From Pomphorhynchus laevis (taxonomy: Eukaryota > Acanthocephala > Palaeacanthocephala > Echinorhynchida > Pomphorhynchidae), in the NCBI GenBank assembly GCA_012934845.2, contig WNNJ02000849.1:62001-126000 (forward strand): 64,000 nt of DNA. The letters run 5' to 3'. Positions 56,301 through 62,482 of this stretch are shown one piece after another. The notes under the pieces were generated by a model, which was not told the origin of the DNA, did no database searches, and was given only the letters and a program-made list of their open reading frames with translations. A program made the position numbers and the translations under genes. The first letter of the stretch is position 1; the number at the start of each line of letters is the position of its first letter.

Positions 56301-59300
56301 GTTCGATTGAGTATGGTATAGACACTTTTAATATTGAATTTATTAAAAATACAGTCTATTGTGTTCACAGTATTTAAATGCTGTACATTTCGCATATTTG
56401 AATCTGATAAATGTTATCAAGCAGTCCTGGCACTGATGAGTCGAAATAATGACGAAACGGTACCTTGTATCGTTTTGTCGATTCTTTCGTGGCTGTCACG
56501 GCATACAAACAGAAAAAATGCCCACGGAAATCTCTCATTTTATCGTAAAATACAAATAAGTTGGCAGATAAATAGAGAGAATGCGCTGGCATTAGCCAGT
56601 GCTCTTTGCTAATGATCCTTTTGGTGAAGCATGTACCTAGTTTGCTAGAAATTTTCTAGCTCTAAGTACCTTTGACATACTCGTGCCGTCTGCCGGTCCT
56701 CCTCTGCATCCAGTAGTGGGAGGTATCTGGCACTGATGAGTCAAAATAATGACGAAACGGTACCTTGTATCGTTTTGTCGATTCTTTCGTGGCTGCCACA
56801 TCATACACATAGAATATGTGTATATTCGATTTATCGATTCATTTTTATTATCGTTACGTATTTAAATCATGAAAGCCTAACTGCGCAACGATAAAATCAG
56901 CATATATGGATGGAGCTAATTAACAGTTTTGCGCTTTGTTTTCTTTAATTTGCAGATTAGCAACGAAGAACCCGAACGATTAGAACACCAATGTGATTGA
57001 TCCTCCATGCCATTTTTGAAAACAATACAATAATATCTGTTATTTGTATCCAGTAGTATCTGTTATATGTTATCTGCATCCAGTAGTGGGAGGTATTTGG
57101 CACTAATGAGTAAAAATAATTACGAAACGGTACCTTGTATCATTTTGTCGACTCTTTCGTGGCTGTCACATCATACACGCTGTATTTAAATGCTGTACAT
57201 TTCGCATATTTGAATCTGATGAATGTTATTATGCAATGAAATATCAAATACGATATCTAGCGTATTTTACCAACAAAGGTAAAACATTTTACCTTCCTTA
57301 CCAACAGTTTATTTTTAATTACATTCTTATTAAATTATTCGAACAATTGAATTACTAATGATAATTTATAGCAACAAAATAAAATCAAATACCGAAAAAT
57401 TATTTTATATTTTAATGGCAACTGATTACCAGGAAAAGAAAATTGCGGTTTTCCAAAACCTGTAATTTTTTTCCTATTGATTATAGCAGTTGCCATTGAA
57501 ATATTGAATAATCCTTTGGTCTTTGAATTTTCTTTGTTCCTATAAATTAACATTTGCTAAATTCGAGGAAATGAATGACTTAAATATCTTCAATTAAATT
57601 ACTAAATTTCAATTGTTCGAAATACTAAAATTACTTTTAAAAATATTTCTATGAGAGTTGAGAGGATTCCATGGGAAGGAGTATCTTTCTAATTACTATA
57701 AATTTCTAACACTATCTTTCCATATCTTACAAATTACTTGATGTTCCTTTGTTCTTCCTACAAATTTAAATTTTCTAAATTAAATGAATTAATTAATTAA
57801 TTAATTATAATTAATTTTTTTTTTCTAAAAAAATTTGTAATTATATAAAAAAATTATGGATGGATTTTAAAATAAAAATATCAATAAAAATAATCAATAA
57901 AATAATCAAATATTTATTGATTTTAAAAGATAAATAAATATTATAATTATTTAATTTTTAATTGTTATAATGTTCAGTTTTCATCCGCTAAATTTTGCAC
58001 TGTATGGCCACATTGCAAAAAACATTTCTGCAAATTTCTTAAATGTTTTTTAGTTATATTTCACAAGAAACTGGCGAAGTAACCGTTGTCAAGTATAAAA
58101 AGGACGAAGCAGCAATTGTTGTACAGATAGCTTTAATCGGAAGTGATACAATTGGTTCATCATCAACAAGAGCATGTGTTCTATTTCAAAAATGTGTAAG
58201 ATTAAATGTTTTCCTCAGCTTATAAACTCAAATCTAAACTTTGCAGTTTTTAAACGATTTTATTTTTAGTCGCTTTCATTTTTAGCATCAGCATAAGCAA
58301 TACATCAGAAACAAAATCTTTTGCACGTTTTTCCAAAATCTAAAAATAGATCAACATCTGTTATTTTTTAATCTCAAATATGTACCTTGAATAAAGTTAC
58401 GCTCTCTTACATAATTACTGATAAATAAACTAACATTTTGTGATTAAGACGACAAATTGTAATTAAATCAAATTAAATTTAAAGACAAAGATCCGATAGT
58501 AAAAGTTATGTTTCAGATCCAATAGTAAAAGTTTCGGATCCGAAATTATAATCTTTTAATTGTATATTTTTATAATATTTTAATATTTTTGTTTGTTTAC
58601 ATGTGAATTCAAAGATGGTTTCGCTGTCAGGCACGCATTAGACTAGTGAAGGTTATCTATTATTGTGGATAGAAAATGTACTTTATCGTTAATTATATTG
58701 TATAAATATACTTTTATAATTTTTTTATATTTAAAGTACTTTAAATTAATACAATTGAATTGTTTTTCTCATACTGATTCCATATACTTTTTATATCATT
58801 CTATTATAACTTTGTTCAAATTCTATATGATGGCAGATTTTAGATACTGCTGGTCGAAATCTGATATATAGATGCAGTAAAGGACAGTTCAAAAAACACC
58901 GGTGCTTTTTGAATTTTTATATTTATTTTTATCATATTATATATTAATATATTTTAAATTAATTATATTCGGGTAATCATTATTGCTAATAATATTACGC
59001 TTTATTATTAATTTAATCATTGTGCTTTACGGGGTCAATGGTTTCACCTTTCAGCGTGACATTTATCAGCAAATAAATGGCGCTTCAATTGGGTCTCCTC
59101 TAGCCATATCGCTGGCAGATATCTACATGAATGACTGAGAGAAAAACATTTTCCATAATTTACTGGTCATGTCCAATATTGGAGGTACGTGGACGACGCA
59201 TTTTTTGTTTTTGTAGAACTATAATCTTGCAATTTGGATACCTTGCTGAACATGAAAGATCCGCTATTCAATAAAGGAGACTATGATAAAGATATTTCTT

Positions 59301-60007
59301 TTCTAGGCGTAGACATATTTGATGGCAAATGCTTGAGACCGACGTACATAGGAAAGCTGGCATACCCTGGGGATTAACCGTTTGATCCACTGTCAGACCT
59401 ATTAGATATAAAATCTAGGAAACTGCTGCACTGTACTATAGAGCTATGAAAATTTGTTCTACGGACAAGAGAATAAGTATTAGGTATTGTGAAATATCTA
59501 TTATGCTATTAAAAAGACAGTATCCTCTGCAAGCTATTAAACAAGCGTTTTTCAAGGCCAAAAGAATGAGAGTGGAGAACAAAGTCGAGGAAAACCAAAA
59601 TAAAAACATCTGCAGCGATTTCTTTTATGCCACATACACTTCGTAAGAGTACAATAATAGATTGATCGATTCGCTTAATACTAATGGGTAACGAAATATA
59701 ATTTATCACGAAAAAGACATTCTCTGACCTCCTTTTTCAAAACGAAACCAACATATTCAAAAAATGAAGTAGTGTATCGCATCCCTTGTAAATGTGGTGT
59801 AAATTATTTCGGTCAGTTTGGTACTTAAAATTATTACCGGACAAGAGTTTGGTTGAATTCATATCAGTTTAATTCTTCCGTTTTCTAAAGAGGCTAATCG
59901 CATTAGCGAAAATTCAAAAATAATACTATTTTTCTTATTTTTCTCGGAGAAAGAGCCAACTAATGATTACATTCTCTGTGAACGCAATTTTAAAAATTGG
60001 TTATTAG

Positions 60008-60039
<32 letters not shown>

Positions 60040-62482
60040 AATAACTAATAAATTAAATATTTTCATTATAAAATATAAGTAATTAAAAAATATCTAATAC
60101 ATTATCATGTTTTAATAGTAACTTTTATTAATAATAAATTTTATTATTTACTTATTAAAATAATGTATTAATGAACATTTCTTAATTAATCAACAGTTTA
60201 TTAACAGTTCCTAATAAACAATTCTTAATTAATTAACCATTTTTAGTTAATAATTATTAATTAATTTACAGTTTCTATGATAATCGATTTACGTTTCTTA
60301 ATTTCTCTGTCGCATAATTTCACAACAAAAGATTTCGTAAAAATTGTTTAAATTTATAAATTTCGTAATTATAACTGTCAATTTGTTCTAATACCTTGAT
60401 TTTCCATTTGTATTTTTGTTAATAGCGAGACCCGATTATAGGAGATAAGTTTTCAAGTCGTCACGGACAAAAGGGCGTCTGTTCGAAATTGTATCCTGTA
60501 ACAGATTTACCTTTTAACGAGCATGGTATTACTCCAGATATTATATTTAATCCTCATGGGTTTCCATCTCGTATGACACTTGGTATGTAGTTTCTACACG
60601 AAATCTAGAAGTTGCAATTTAGTAAAATTATTTGCTTCCATTAAATTATTGGGATTATTTTGTTAATGCATTTAAATATATTTTTTATAAAAATAATTAT
60701 ATTAATACAATTTTATAATAATTATCAAAATAATTAAATAAATAAAAATAAATAAAAAATATATTTAATATTTAAATATTTAATATTAATATTTAAATAT
60801 TTAATATTTCGCTAACCTCTATTTGCATCTTCAGAAAATTACAATCTGATTGTAATTTTCTTAAGATGCAAATAGAGTTTAGCGAAATATTAAATAAATT
60901 TTTCCTTCTTTCTTTGACCCAGCTCCAACAAATCTTTAACAAAAATAAATATTTTGAATTAAATGTTTTATATTGTTTTTATTTAATTTTATATTTATGT
61001 ATATTTTTTAAACTGTAAGTTATCATTTGTTCTTGATTGCTTTCTTCTAATACAAATCTTTTGATAATATTCGATAATTACTCATTCAATATCGGATTAT
61101 ATCGAATGTAAAGCTTGGAAATATTTAAGAAAATTGAATTACCTCTGTACCTTTAAATTAATTAATTTTTAAGTTACCTTTTTTATCATTATCAGTAATT
61201 TTCTGAAGATGCTAACAGAGTTTATCGAAATATCAAATAAAATTTTTCTTCTTTCTTTGATCCAGCTCCAATAATTCTTTAAATATTTAATTTATAATTG
61301 TTTCAAGTAAAAATAGTATTGTTAGTTCTTATTTGTATAATATAAATTAATATTATATTAATATTTTTAATTTATAATTTATTATAAATTAATTTGTATA
61401 AATTAATTTATAAATTAGTTTCTAAAATAATGAAACATTTTTTTGTTTTTATCTATAATTCACATTAATGTGTTTACATACCAAATAGCTTATTCTATTT
61501 TATTATATTTAACTCATTTTAATATTAATTTGATATGTTTAAACATAAAAATGTGAGCTAATTAAATAGCTATAATTCATAAAATTTCATAATATAAAAT
61601 TATTAGACCAATTTTAAAATATTTGAAAATAATTGGATTTATATTCGATTTTTTATTTATTCTAATGCAATATTGTTTGTAATCATTATTTGAATGATTA
61701 TAATTATAATAATATCAAATTGTTTTCTTTCTATTTTAATGGAAAAGTTTTACTGAGTTTAATTTTTATAGAAAAAACTTTAGGTTGAAAGCTTAACAAA
61801 AACTAATATGTATTTCGTTGAATTTTACTCTTCTGCAGATAAGGTGAACTATATATGAACTATAACTGATTTTTTTATTCAGTTATCAATCGGACCATAA
61901 ATTTTACTATTTAATAAAAATATAAAATATTATTTTTAATATAAAATTCATTTAACTTTAAAATACAATATTTTTTTTTCAGATACAAATATATAATTTT
62001 TTTGATATTATTTATAGCAATTATATTAATAGCAATTTACGAAATACTAAATGATTACTAATTATTACTAAACGAAATACAAATTTTGTTAAAATTAGGA
62101 TAAGTGAAAAAACGTGCCAATAATATTAATAAATATTATTAATAAATATAACTTAACTCCATTATACTTTATTCGTTAGCATTTCATTTCCTGTTCTTTT
62201 TTGTAATATCTTTCAGGAATGATGCTGGAATTTTTGACGGCTAAATCCGGTGCAATACTTGGCAAACCAATTGATGCTAGTCCATTTCAATTCGATGATG
62301 ATCGTGATGACGAAGTATCTTCTTTTGATTTCTTTGGTGAAATCTTGCGTCGCTGTGGATTTAGTCATCACGGAACCGAGATAATGTACAGTGGAATAAC
62401 CGGGGAGACACTTGAAGTGTCTGTTTTCACCGGAATGGTCTTTTATCAGCGTCTTCGTCACATGGTCAGCGATAAATTTCAG
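35226..62482 (+). CDS. POLR1B: POLR1B: RNA polymerase I second-largest subunit (19 exons, both ends missing)
   Basis: Encodes the beta-like subunit of RNA polymerase I, which forms the catalytic cleft with the largest subunit and transcribes pre-rRNA in the nucleolus. Nineteen consecutive exons with GT-AG borders and matching phases give 987 codons. Blocks in order: protrusion ([34 protein letters not shown]), lobe (exons 6-8), fork ([22 protein letters not shown]), the Rpa2-specific domain (exon 12), and the hybrid-binding domain with [54 protein letters not shown] and YYQRL-like [14 protein letters not shown]. The acidic pair in DMED and the two lysines in GDK..SRHGQK correspond to residues that contact metal B and RNA in yeast Rpb2. 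Human POLR1B is 1,135 residues; the missing parts are roughly the first 45 and the last ~130, including the zinc-binding C-terminus, expected to the right. The frame is intact, so the gene is presumably functional. Confidence 0.93.
35349..37088 (+). other. POLR1B intron, AT-rich
   Basis: 1.74 kb without recognisable element; contains dense ATATAT palindromic sequence at 36,180-36,300. Confidence 0.7.
37089..37163 (+). CDS. POLR1B: POLR1B exon b
   Basis: 25 codons ([12 protein letters not shown] ... NKLYPAE), phase 0. It ends in the YPAE of the conserved YPAECR motif, completed by the next exon. Confidence 0.88.
37755..38170 (+). mobile_element. PLE family P1, 3'-terminal fragment (P1b)
   Basis: CATGAGCATTCATGC, AATACATTAAATAATGAAAT and the stretch AACTCTTAAGTGG match the end of the RT thumb and the 3' flank of P1a (22,010-22,260), followed by a copy of the terminal region (GGAAATACGTCCTTAGCACG, GGGCCGGAGCCTGATA). 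Broken, 5'-truncated; lies in a POLR1B intron in the sense direction. Confidence 0.75.
38200..38560 (-). pseudogene. LIM-domain relic antisense in a POLR1B intron
   Basis: The minus strand reads [20 protein letters not shown] and [20 protein letters not shown], the second zinc-binding half of a LIM domain (H-x2-C-x2-C-x2-C ... C-x2-H), followed by [11 protein letters not shown]. Just upstream, in another frame, [11 protein letters not shown] corresponds to the VYPxEKI part of the first half; the two Cys expected before it read Tyr and Phe (TAT and TTT in place of TGT). A short AAAAGTCAACATAAAG/AAAAGGTCAAC duplication lies at the frame change. The wording resembles LIM domains of muscle-associated KY/hillarin-type proteins, a weak guess. 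It looks like a decayed gene fragment; an active nested gene with an unseen first-half exon is the alternative. Confidence 0.55.
38904..39023 (+). CDS. POLR1B: POLR1B exon c
   Basis: 40 codons, phase 0: [19 protein letters not shown] ... AEVPIMVM. Matches CRGRRSTYRGKL ... GYVPIMVKS of the human subunit (protrusion domain). The donor is ATG|GTAATA. Confidence 0.9.
39245..39330. repeat. Repeat homologous, inverted, to 41.21-41.30 kb
   Basis: The reverse complement of this stretch (CTAGTGACTTTCGTCACCAG ... ATCAATATCAGCTTTTACTA) matches 41,217-41,300 over about 75 bases. At 41,209-41,250 the sequence forms a hairpin (ATTATTACCACTAG / CTAGTGGTAATAAT). Both lie in POLR1B introns; probably ends of one foldback-type element. 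Confidence 0.6.
39460..39640 (+). mobile_element. PLE family P1, terminal piece (P1c)
   Basis: Only the terminal region is present: AAACCTGATACCATAGCAG, CCTGATGACCTCTAATTCTT, GTCTGTTATTTATTAGTCAA, nearly identical to 22,395-22,470. Confidence 0.75.
39958..40098 (+). CDS. POLR1B: POLR1B exon d
   Basis: 47 codons, phase 0: [20 protein letters not shown] and [20 protein letters not shown]. The [14 protein letters not shown] block is diagnostic of the multi-subunit RNA polymerase beta family. Followed by an intron of only 50 nt. Confidence 0.95.
40149..40247 (+). CDS. POLR1B: POLR1B exon e
   Basis: 33 codons, phase 0: [20 protein letters not shown] and [12 protein letters not shown], aligned with [20 protein letters not shown] in human. 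Confidence 0.93.
40950..41045 (+). CDS. POLR1B: POLR1B exon f
   Basis: 32 codons, phase 0: [20 protein letters not shown] and [12 protein letters not shown] (human [20 protein letters not shown]). The donor AGG|GTTTGT is non-optimal but gives the right phase. Confidence 0.85.
41046..42631 (+). other. POLR1B intron, AT-rich
   Basis: 1.6 kb. Apart from the hairpin at 41,209-41,250 and alternating TTAATA runs at 41,640-41,740, nothing is recognised. Confidence 0.7.
42632..42915 (+). CDS. POLR1B: POLR1B exon g (lobe)
   Basis: 284 nt, phase 0 in and 2 nt left over: [20 protein letters not shown] ... [13 protein letters not shown] [14 protein letters not shown] ... KYQFAV. Aligns with the human lobe-domain segment ending in LGECFRVKLNVPDWYPNEQA. 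The exon lacks the long human insertion-type loops and is compact. Confidence 0.92.
43381..44000. repeat. Perfect tandem duplication, 2 x 310 bp
   Basis: 43,381-43,690 and 43,691-44,000 appear identical base for base (TAATTTGTTTTACTTTTGTT at both starts, GTGAGATTTAAAAATCTCAC at both ends). The unit ends in the palindrome TGTGAGATTTAAAAATCTCACA, which in the second copy extends to AAGTG...CACTT (43,975-44,003). It lies in the intron between exons g and h. Confidence 0.93.
44408..44445 (-). repeat. PLE-P2 terminal motif
   Basis: ATTTCGCTAGCTTCTGTTAG and CATCTTCAGAAAA: the reverse complement of the motif TTTTCTGAAGATGCTAACAG followed by TTTAGCGAAAT, found near the 3' end of the GIY-YIG PLE (59,880-59,930) and at 60.8 and 61.2 kb. 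Confidence 0.6.
44513..44630 (+). CDS. POLR1B: POLR1B exon h
   Basis: 118 nt: [20 protein letters not shown] and [17 protein letters not shown]; compare [20 protein letters not shown] and EVLTPGQLFLMFLKEK in human. Codon split 2+1 with the previous exon fits. Confidence 0.93.
44631..45593 (+). other. POLR1B intron, no element recognised
   Basis: AT-rich, 963 bases; no repeat or reading frame of note. Confidence 0.7.
45594..45672 (+). CDS. POLR1B: POLR1B exon i
   Basis: 79 nt: [20 protein letters not shown] then KNATVN. Leaves one base; the following 53-nt intron (45,673-45,725, GTATTC...AATAG) restores the frame used by exon j. Without that intron the frame would stop. Confidence 0.85.
45726..45844 (+). 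CDS. POLR1B: POLR1B exon j
   Basis: 119 nt: [20 protein letters not shown] and [19 protein letters not shown]; the ATGN block equals YLLATGNLRSKTGLGLLQ in human. Confidence 0.92.
46529..47220. repeat. Tandem repeat, 3 x 231 bp
   Basis: Units start with CTCGGACAGTTCAAATCGAT at about 46,529, 46,760 and 46,991, and end AGAACGCTTACAGTACCA. Units 1 and 2 differ at a few bases, unit 3 at slightly more (GATCTTACCGGG; CTACTTTGCTGACATC). Each contains GTACCGGGTGCAG (GC-rich for the region). A 12-bp-arm palindrome (TATGTCATTTCA / TGAAATGACATA) precedes unit 1 at 46,470-46,502. No encoded protein is recognised. Lies in the intron between exons j and k. Confidence 0.92.
47483..47692 (+). CDS. POLR1B: POLR1B exon k (fork domain)
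   Basis: 70 codons, phase 0: [40 protein letters not shown] and [20 protein letters not shown]. The HRG and CPVxTPDGxxCG motifs are the signature of the fork region of beta subunits. Confidence 0.97.
47693..48519 (+). other. POLR1B intron sequence left of the PLE cluster
   Basis: AT-rich; nothing recognised. Confidence 0.6.
48520..48700 (+). mobile_element. PLE family P1, degenerate terminal piece (P1e)
   Basis: GTCCTCCAGATGACCTCTAA, TTAATCTATTAACCAATTCA match the terminal region at 22,410-22,470 with more divergence. Confidence 0.5.
48930..51850 (+). mobile_element. PLE family P1, composite of several partial copies (P1d)
   Basis: Within the 4.9-kb intron between exons k and l. First segment (48,950-49,670): [39 protein letters not shown] and [14 protein letters not shown], the N-terminal RT blocks of PLEs (YWxPKLHKxP; FDFSTLYT). 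Second (about 49,685-50,330): repeat of the N-terminal block, then [20 protein letters not shown]. Third (about 50,390-51,000): an RY-DD-like [20 protein letters not shown] and thumb. Fourth (about 51,100-51,400): thumb again; then the terminal region to about 51,850 ending GACTCAGTAAGCTGATTTAA. The repeated order suggests tandem or overlapping insertions. Broken throughout; no GIY-YIG domain. Confidence 0.8.
51013..51072 (+). mobile_element. Solo family A LINE tail inserted in the PLE
   Basis: TGTGGTCATGTAAGCGTGCG, CTGGCACGCATTTGCCACG and TTAAATAAATC equal the A2 tail (14,531-14,583) almost base for base, with no LINE coding sequence on its 5' side. The PLE P1 sequence flanks it. It is either an extremely 5'-truncated insertion or a tail captured by another process. 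Confidence 0.85.
51944..52180. repeat. Foldback element in POLR1B intron
   Basis: TATCTATAAGCCAAGAGCTG ... at about 51,947 is matched by the reverse complement of GTACTGTTGTTGGCTTATAA at the right end; arms of about 70 bases with mismatches (CTACATTTCAGTAT is exact in both). The right-hand portion (CAGTAGCTGATGAGATCCAC) recurs at about 52,390-52,440. Confidence 0.6.
52595..53008 (+). CDS. POLR1B: POLR1B exon l (Rpa2-specific domain)
   Basis: 138 codons, the longest exon: [20 protein letters not shown] ... [16 protein letters not shown] ... [20 protein letters not shown] ... [14 protein letters not shown]. The YPGLFLFTTPCRLVRPV and ELIGTMEQIFMN equivalents identify the Pol I-type subunit rather than Pol II or III. 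Preceded by a ~4.9-kb intron full of PLE sequence. Confidence 0.96.
53010..53801 (+). other. POLR1B intron, AT-rich
   Basis: Continues in frame after exon l for some 50 codons without homology; otherwise nothing recognised. Confidence 0.6.
53802..53909 (+). CDS. POLR1B: POLR1B exon m
   Basis: 36 codons: [20 protein letters not shown] then [16 protein letters not shown]; start of the hybrid-binding domain with the invariant [10 protein letters not shown]. Confidence 0.97.
54446..54706 (+). CDS. POLR1B: POLR1B exon n (active-site region)
   Basis: 87 codons: [72 protein letters not shown]. The acidic DMED loop lies near the second catalytic metal in related polymerases. Ends ACTGAG|GTATTA before a 53-nt intron. 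Confidence 0.97.
54760..54811 (+). CDS. POLR1B: POLR1B exon o (small)
   Basis: 52 nt: [17 protein letters not shown], aligned with EFIDLSEKIKQGDSSL in human. The acceptor TTTTGAG|GTTTTC is not pyrimidine-perfect, but it is the only choice giving phase agreement on both sides; the alternative TTTCAG acceptor 18 nt downstream breaks the frame. Confidence 0.78.
54863..54959 (+). CDS. POLR1B: POLR1B exon p
   Basis: 97 nt: [20 protein letters not shown] then [13 protein letters not shown] across the splice. Equivalent to LQKLDDDGLPFIGAKLQYGD in human. The preceding intron is 51 nt. Confidence 0.9.
55045..55153. repeat. Foldback, ~36-bp arms
   Basis: GGAACTATCAGGTATAGTTG at the left and CAATTATACCTGATAGTTCC at the right are reverse complements with one difference; the arms continue through AACGATAAGAAA / TTTCTCGTCGTT. 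Confidence 0.8.
55221..55500. repeat. Tandem repeat, 60-bp unit, 4.7 copies
   Basis: The unit starts TATGTGTTGGATTATCTTCA and includes a CATAAAAGCTATGTTTGTGT part; period exactly 60. Units 1, 2, 4 and 5 are identical, unit 3 has two or three changes. Because 60 is a multiple of three, open frames cross the array on both strands; these are repeat artefacts, not genes. The array lies in the intron between exons p and q. Confidence 0.97.
55904..56020. repeat. MITE-like hairpin, 117 bp, 33-bp arms
   Basis: GTTAACGATTGGCTTATCTC at the left end and GATAAGCCAATCGTTAAC at the right end; the 33-base arms differ at two positions. Ends are sharp, as expected for a small DNA element with terminal inverted repeats. 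No flanking duplication is evident. Confidence 0.75.
56433..56500 (+). ncRNA. Hammerhead 3' half (core copy 1)
   Basis: CTGATGA, stem II GTC-GAAATAAT-GAC, GAAA and CGGTAC are intact, but the 5' half (GTGCCGTC-TGCCGG) is absent upstream, where a different sequence (AATGTTATCAAGCAGTCC) stands. Could act only if paired with the downstream GTATCGT segment or another copy. Confidence 0.6.
56683..56763 (+). ncRNA. Hammerhead ribozyme, complete
   Basis: Stem III: GTGCCGT (56,683-56,689) pairs with ACGGTAC (56,757-56,763), 7 bp. The base before the predicted cut is C56,690. Stem I: TGCCGG (56,691-56,696) with CTGGCA (56,727-56,732), then a small internal loop and CCTCCT with GGGAGG (56,698-56,703 / 56,718-56,723). 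Core CTGATGA at 56,733-56,739; stem II GTC/GAC with loop AAAATAAT; core GAA at 56,754-56,756. Every conserved core base is present, and an internal loop in stem I is typical of active natural hammerheads. A competing local hairpin ACGGTAC-CTT-GTATCGT would give the circularly permuted form with stem III closed. Confidence 0.85.
57103..57170 (+). pseudogene. Degenerate hammerhead (core copy 3)
   Basis: The core reads CTAATGA (essential G changed to A) and stem II is weakened (GTA...TAC), while CATCCAGTAGTGGGAGGTAT and GAAACGGTACC are kept. Expected to be inactive. Confidence 0.7.
57241..58053 (+). repeat. POLR1B intron with one imperfect hairpin
   Basis: TGGCAACTGATTACCAGGAA at about 57,416 is matched inversely by TTGATTATAGCAGTTGCCA ending near 57,497, with arms of about 38 bases. 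The rest is AT-rich and unassigned. Confidence 0.55.
58054..58195 (+). CDS. POLR1B: POLR1B exon q
   Basis: 142 nt: [47 protein letters not shown]; compare [20 protein letters not shown] in human. Separated from exon p by a 3.1-kb intron containing the 60-bp repeats and hammerhead array. Confidence 0.92.
58196..59029 (+). other. POLR1B intron, no element recognised
   Basis: AT-rich; a GATCCGAAA/GATCCAATAG short repeat at 58,490-58,545 and nothing else. Confidence 0.6.
59030..59960 (+). mobile_element. Penelope-like element, RT plus GIY-YIG (P2b)
   Basis: [20 protein letters not shown] (about 59,065-59,130) is the RT palm block (GxxMGSPLSPxLA); [10 protein letters not shown] near 59,190-59,220 is the RY(V)DD region; [20 protein letters not shown] (59,300-59,355) is the thumb; [18 protein letters not shown] (59,768-59,825) opens the GIY-YIG endonuclease. 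It ends with the terminal motif TTTTCTAAAGAGGCTAATCG ... TTAGCGAAAA at about 59,880-59,925. The copy is 5'-truncated and broken by several frame changes. It lies in the intron between exons q and r in the sense direction. Confidence 0.8.
60426..60582 (+). CDS. POLR1B: POLR1B exon r (RNA-contact motif)
   Basis: 157 nt: [52 protein letters not shown]. GDKFxSRHGQKG and [10 protein letters not shown] are near-invariant in all multi-subunit polymerases. Confidence 0.98.
60803..60891. repeat. Near-perfect palindrome of the PLE-P2 terminal motif
   Basis: Two copies of AATATTTCGCTAA ... GCATCTTCAGAAAATTACAA face each other: 44-base arms, two mismatches, one central base. The right arm runs on into AAATAAATTTTTCCTTCTTT and CTTTGACCCAGCTCC, shared with 61,240-61,275. 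Confidence 0.85.
61199..61282 (+). repeat. PLE-P2 terminal motif copy
   Basis: TTTTCTGAAGATGCTAACAG, then TTTATCGAAATATCAAATAA and CTTCTTTCTTTGATCCAGCT; matches the right arm and tail of the 60.8-kb palindrome. Confidence 0.65.
61283..62216 (+). other. POLR1B intron, AT-rich
   Basis: Nothing recognised. Confidence 0.6.
62217..62482 (+). CDS. POLR1B: POLR1B exon s (last in window)
   Basis: 266 nt: [20 protein letters not shown] ... [57 protein letters not shown]. The next conserved block (VRTTG ... GGIRFGEMERD) is not found before 64,000, so the remaining exon(s) lie further right or in sequence not in the window. Confidence 0.95.

Larger units (their letters stand above)
56368..57240 (+). 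repeat. Hammerhead-bearing tandem repeat array (three cores)
   Basis: Three related segments share GGCACTGATGAGTC...GACGAAACGG-type cores (at 56,433, 56,733 and, degenerate, 57,103), then CCTTGTATCGTTTTGTCGAT, CTTTCGTGGCTG and CATACA. Spacing is 300 and 370 bases. GTATTTAAATGCTGTACATT flanks the array on both sides (56,369 and 57,181) as a ~50-base direct repeat. Size and content resemble hammerhead-containing short retroelements (schistosome SINE-alpha, retrozymes). All copies are in the sense of POLR1B. Confidence 0.75.
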
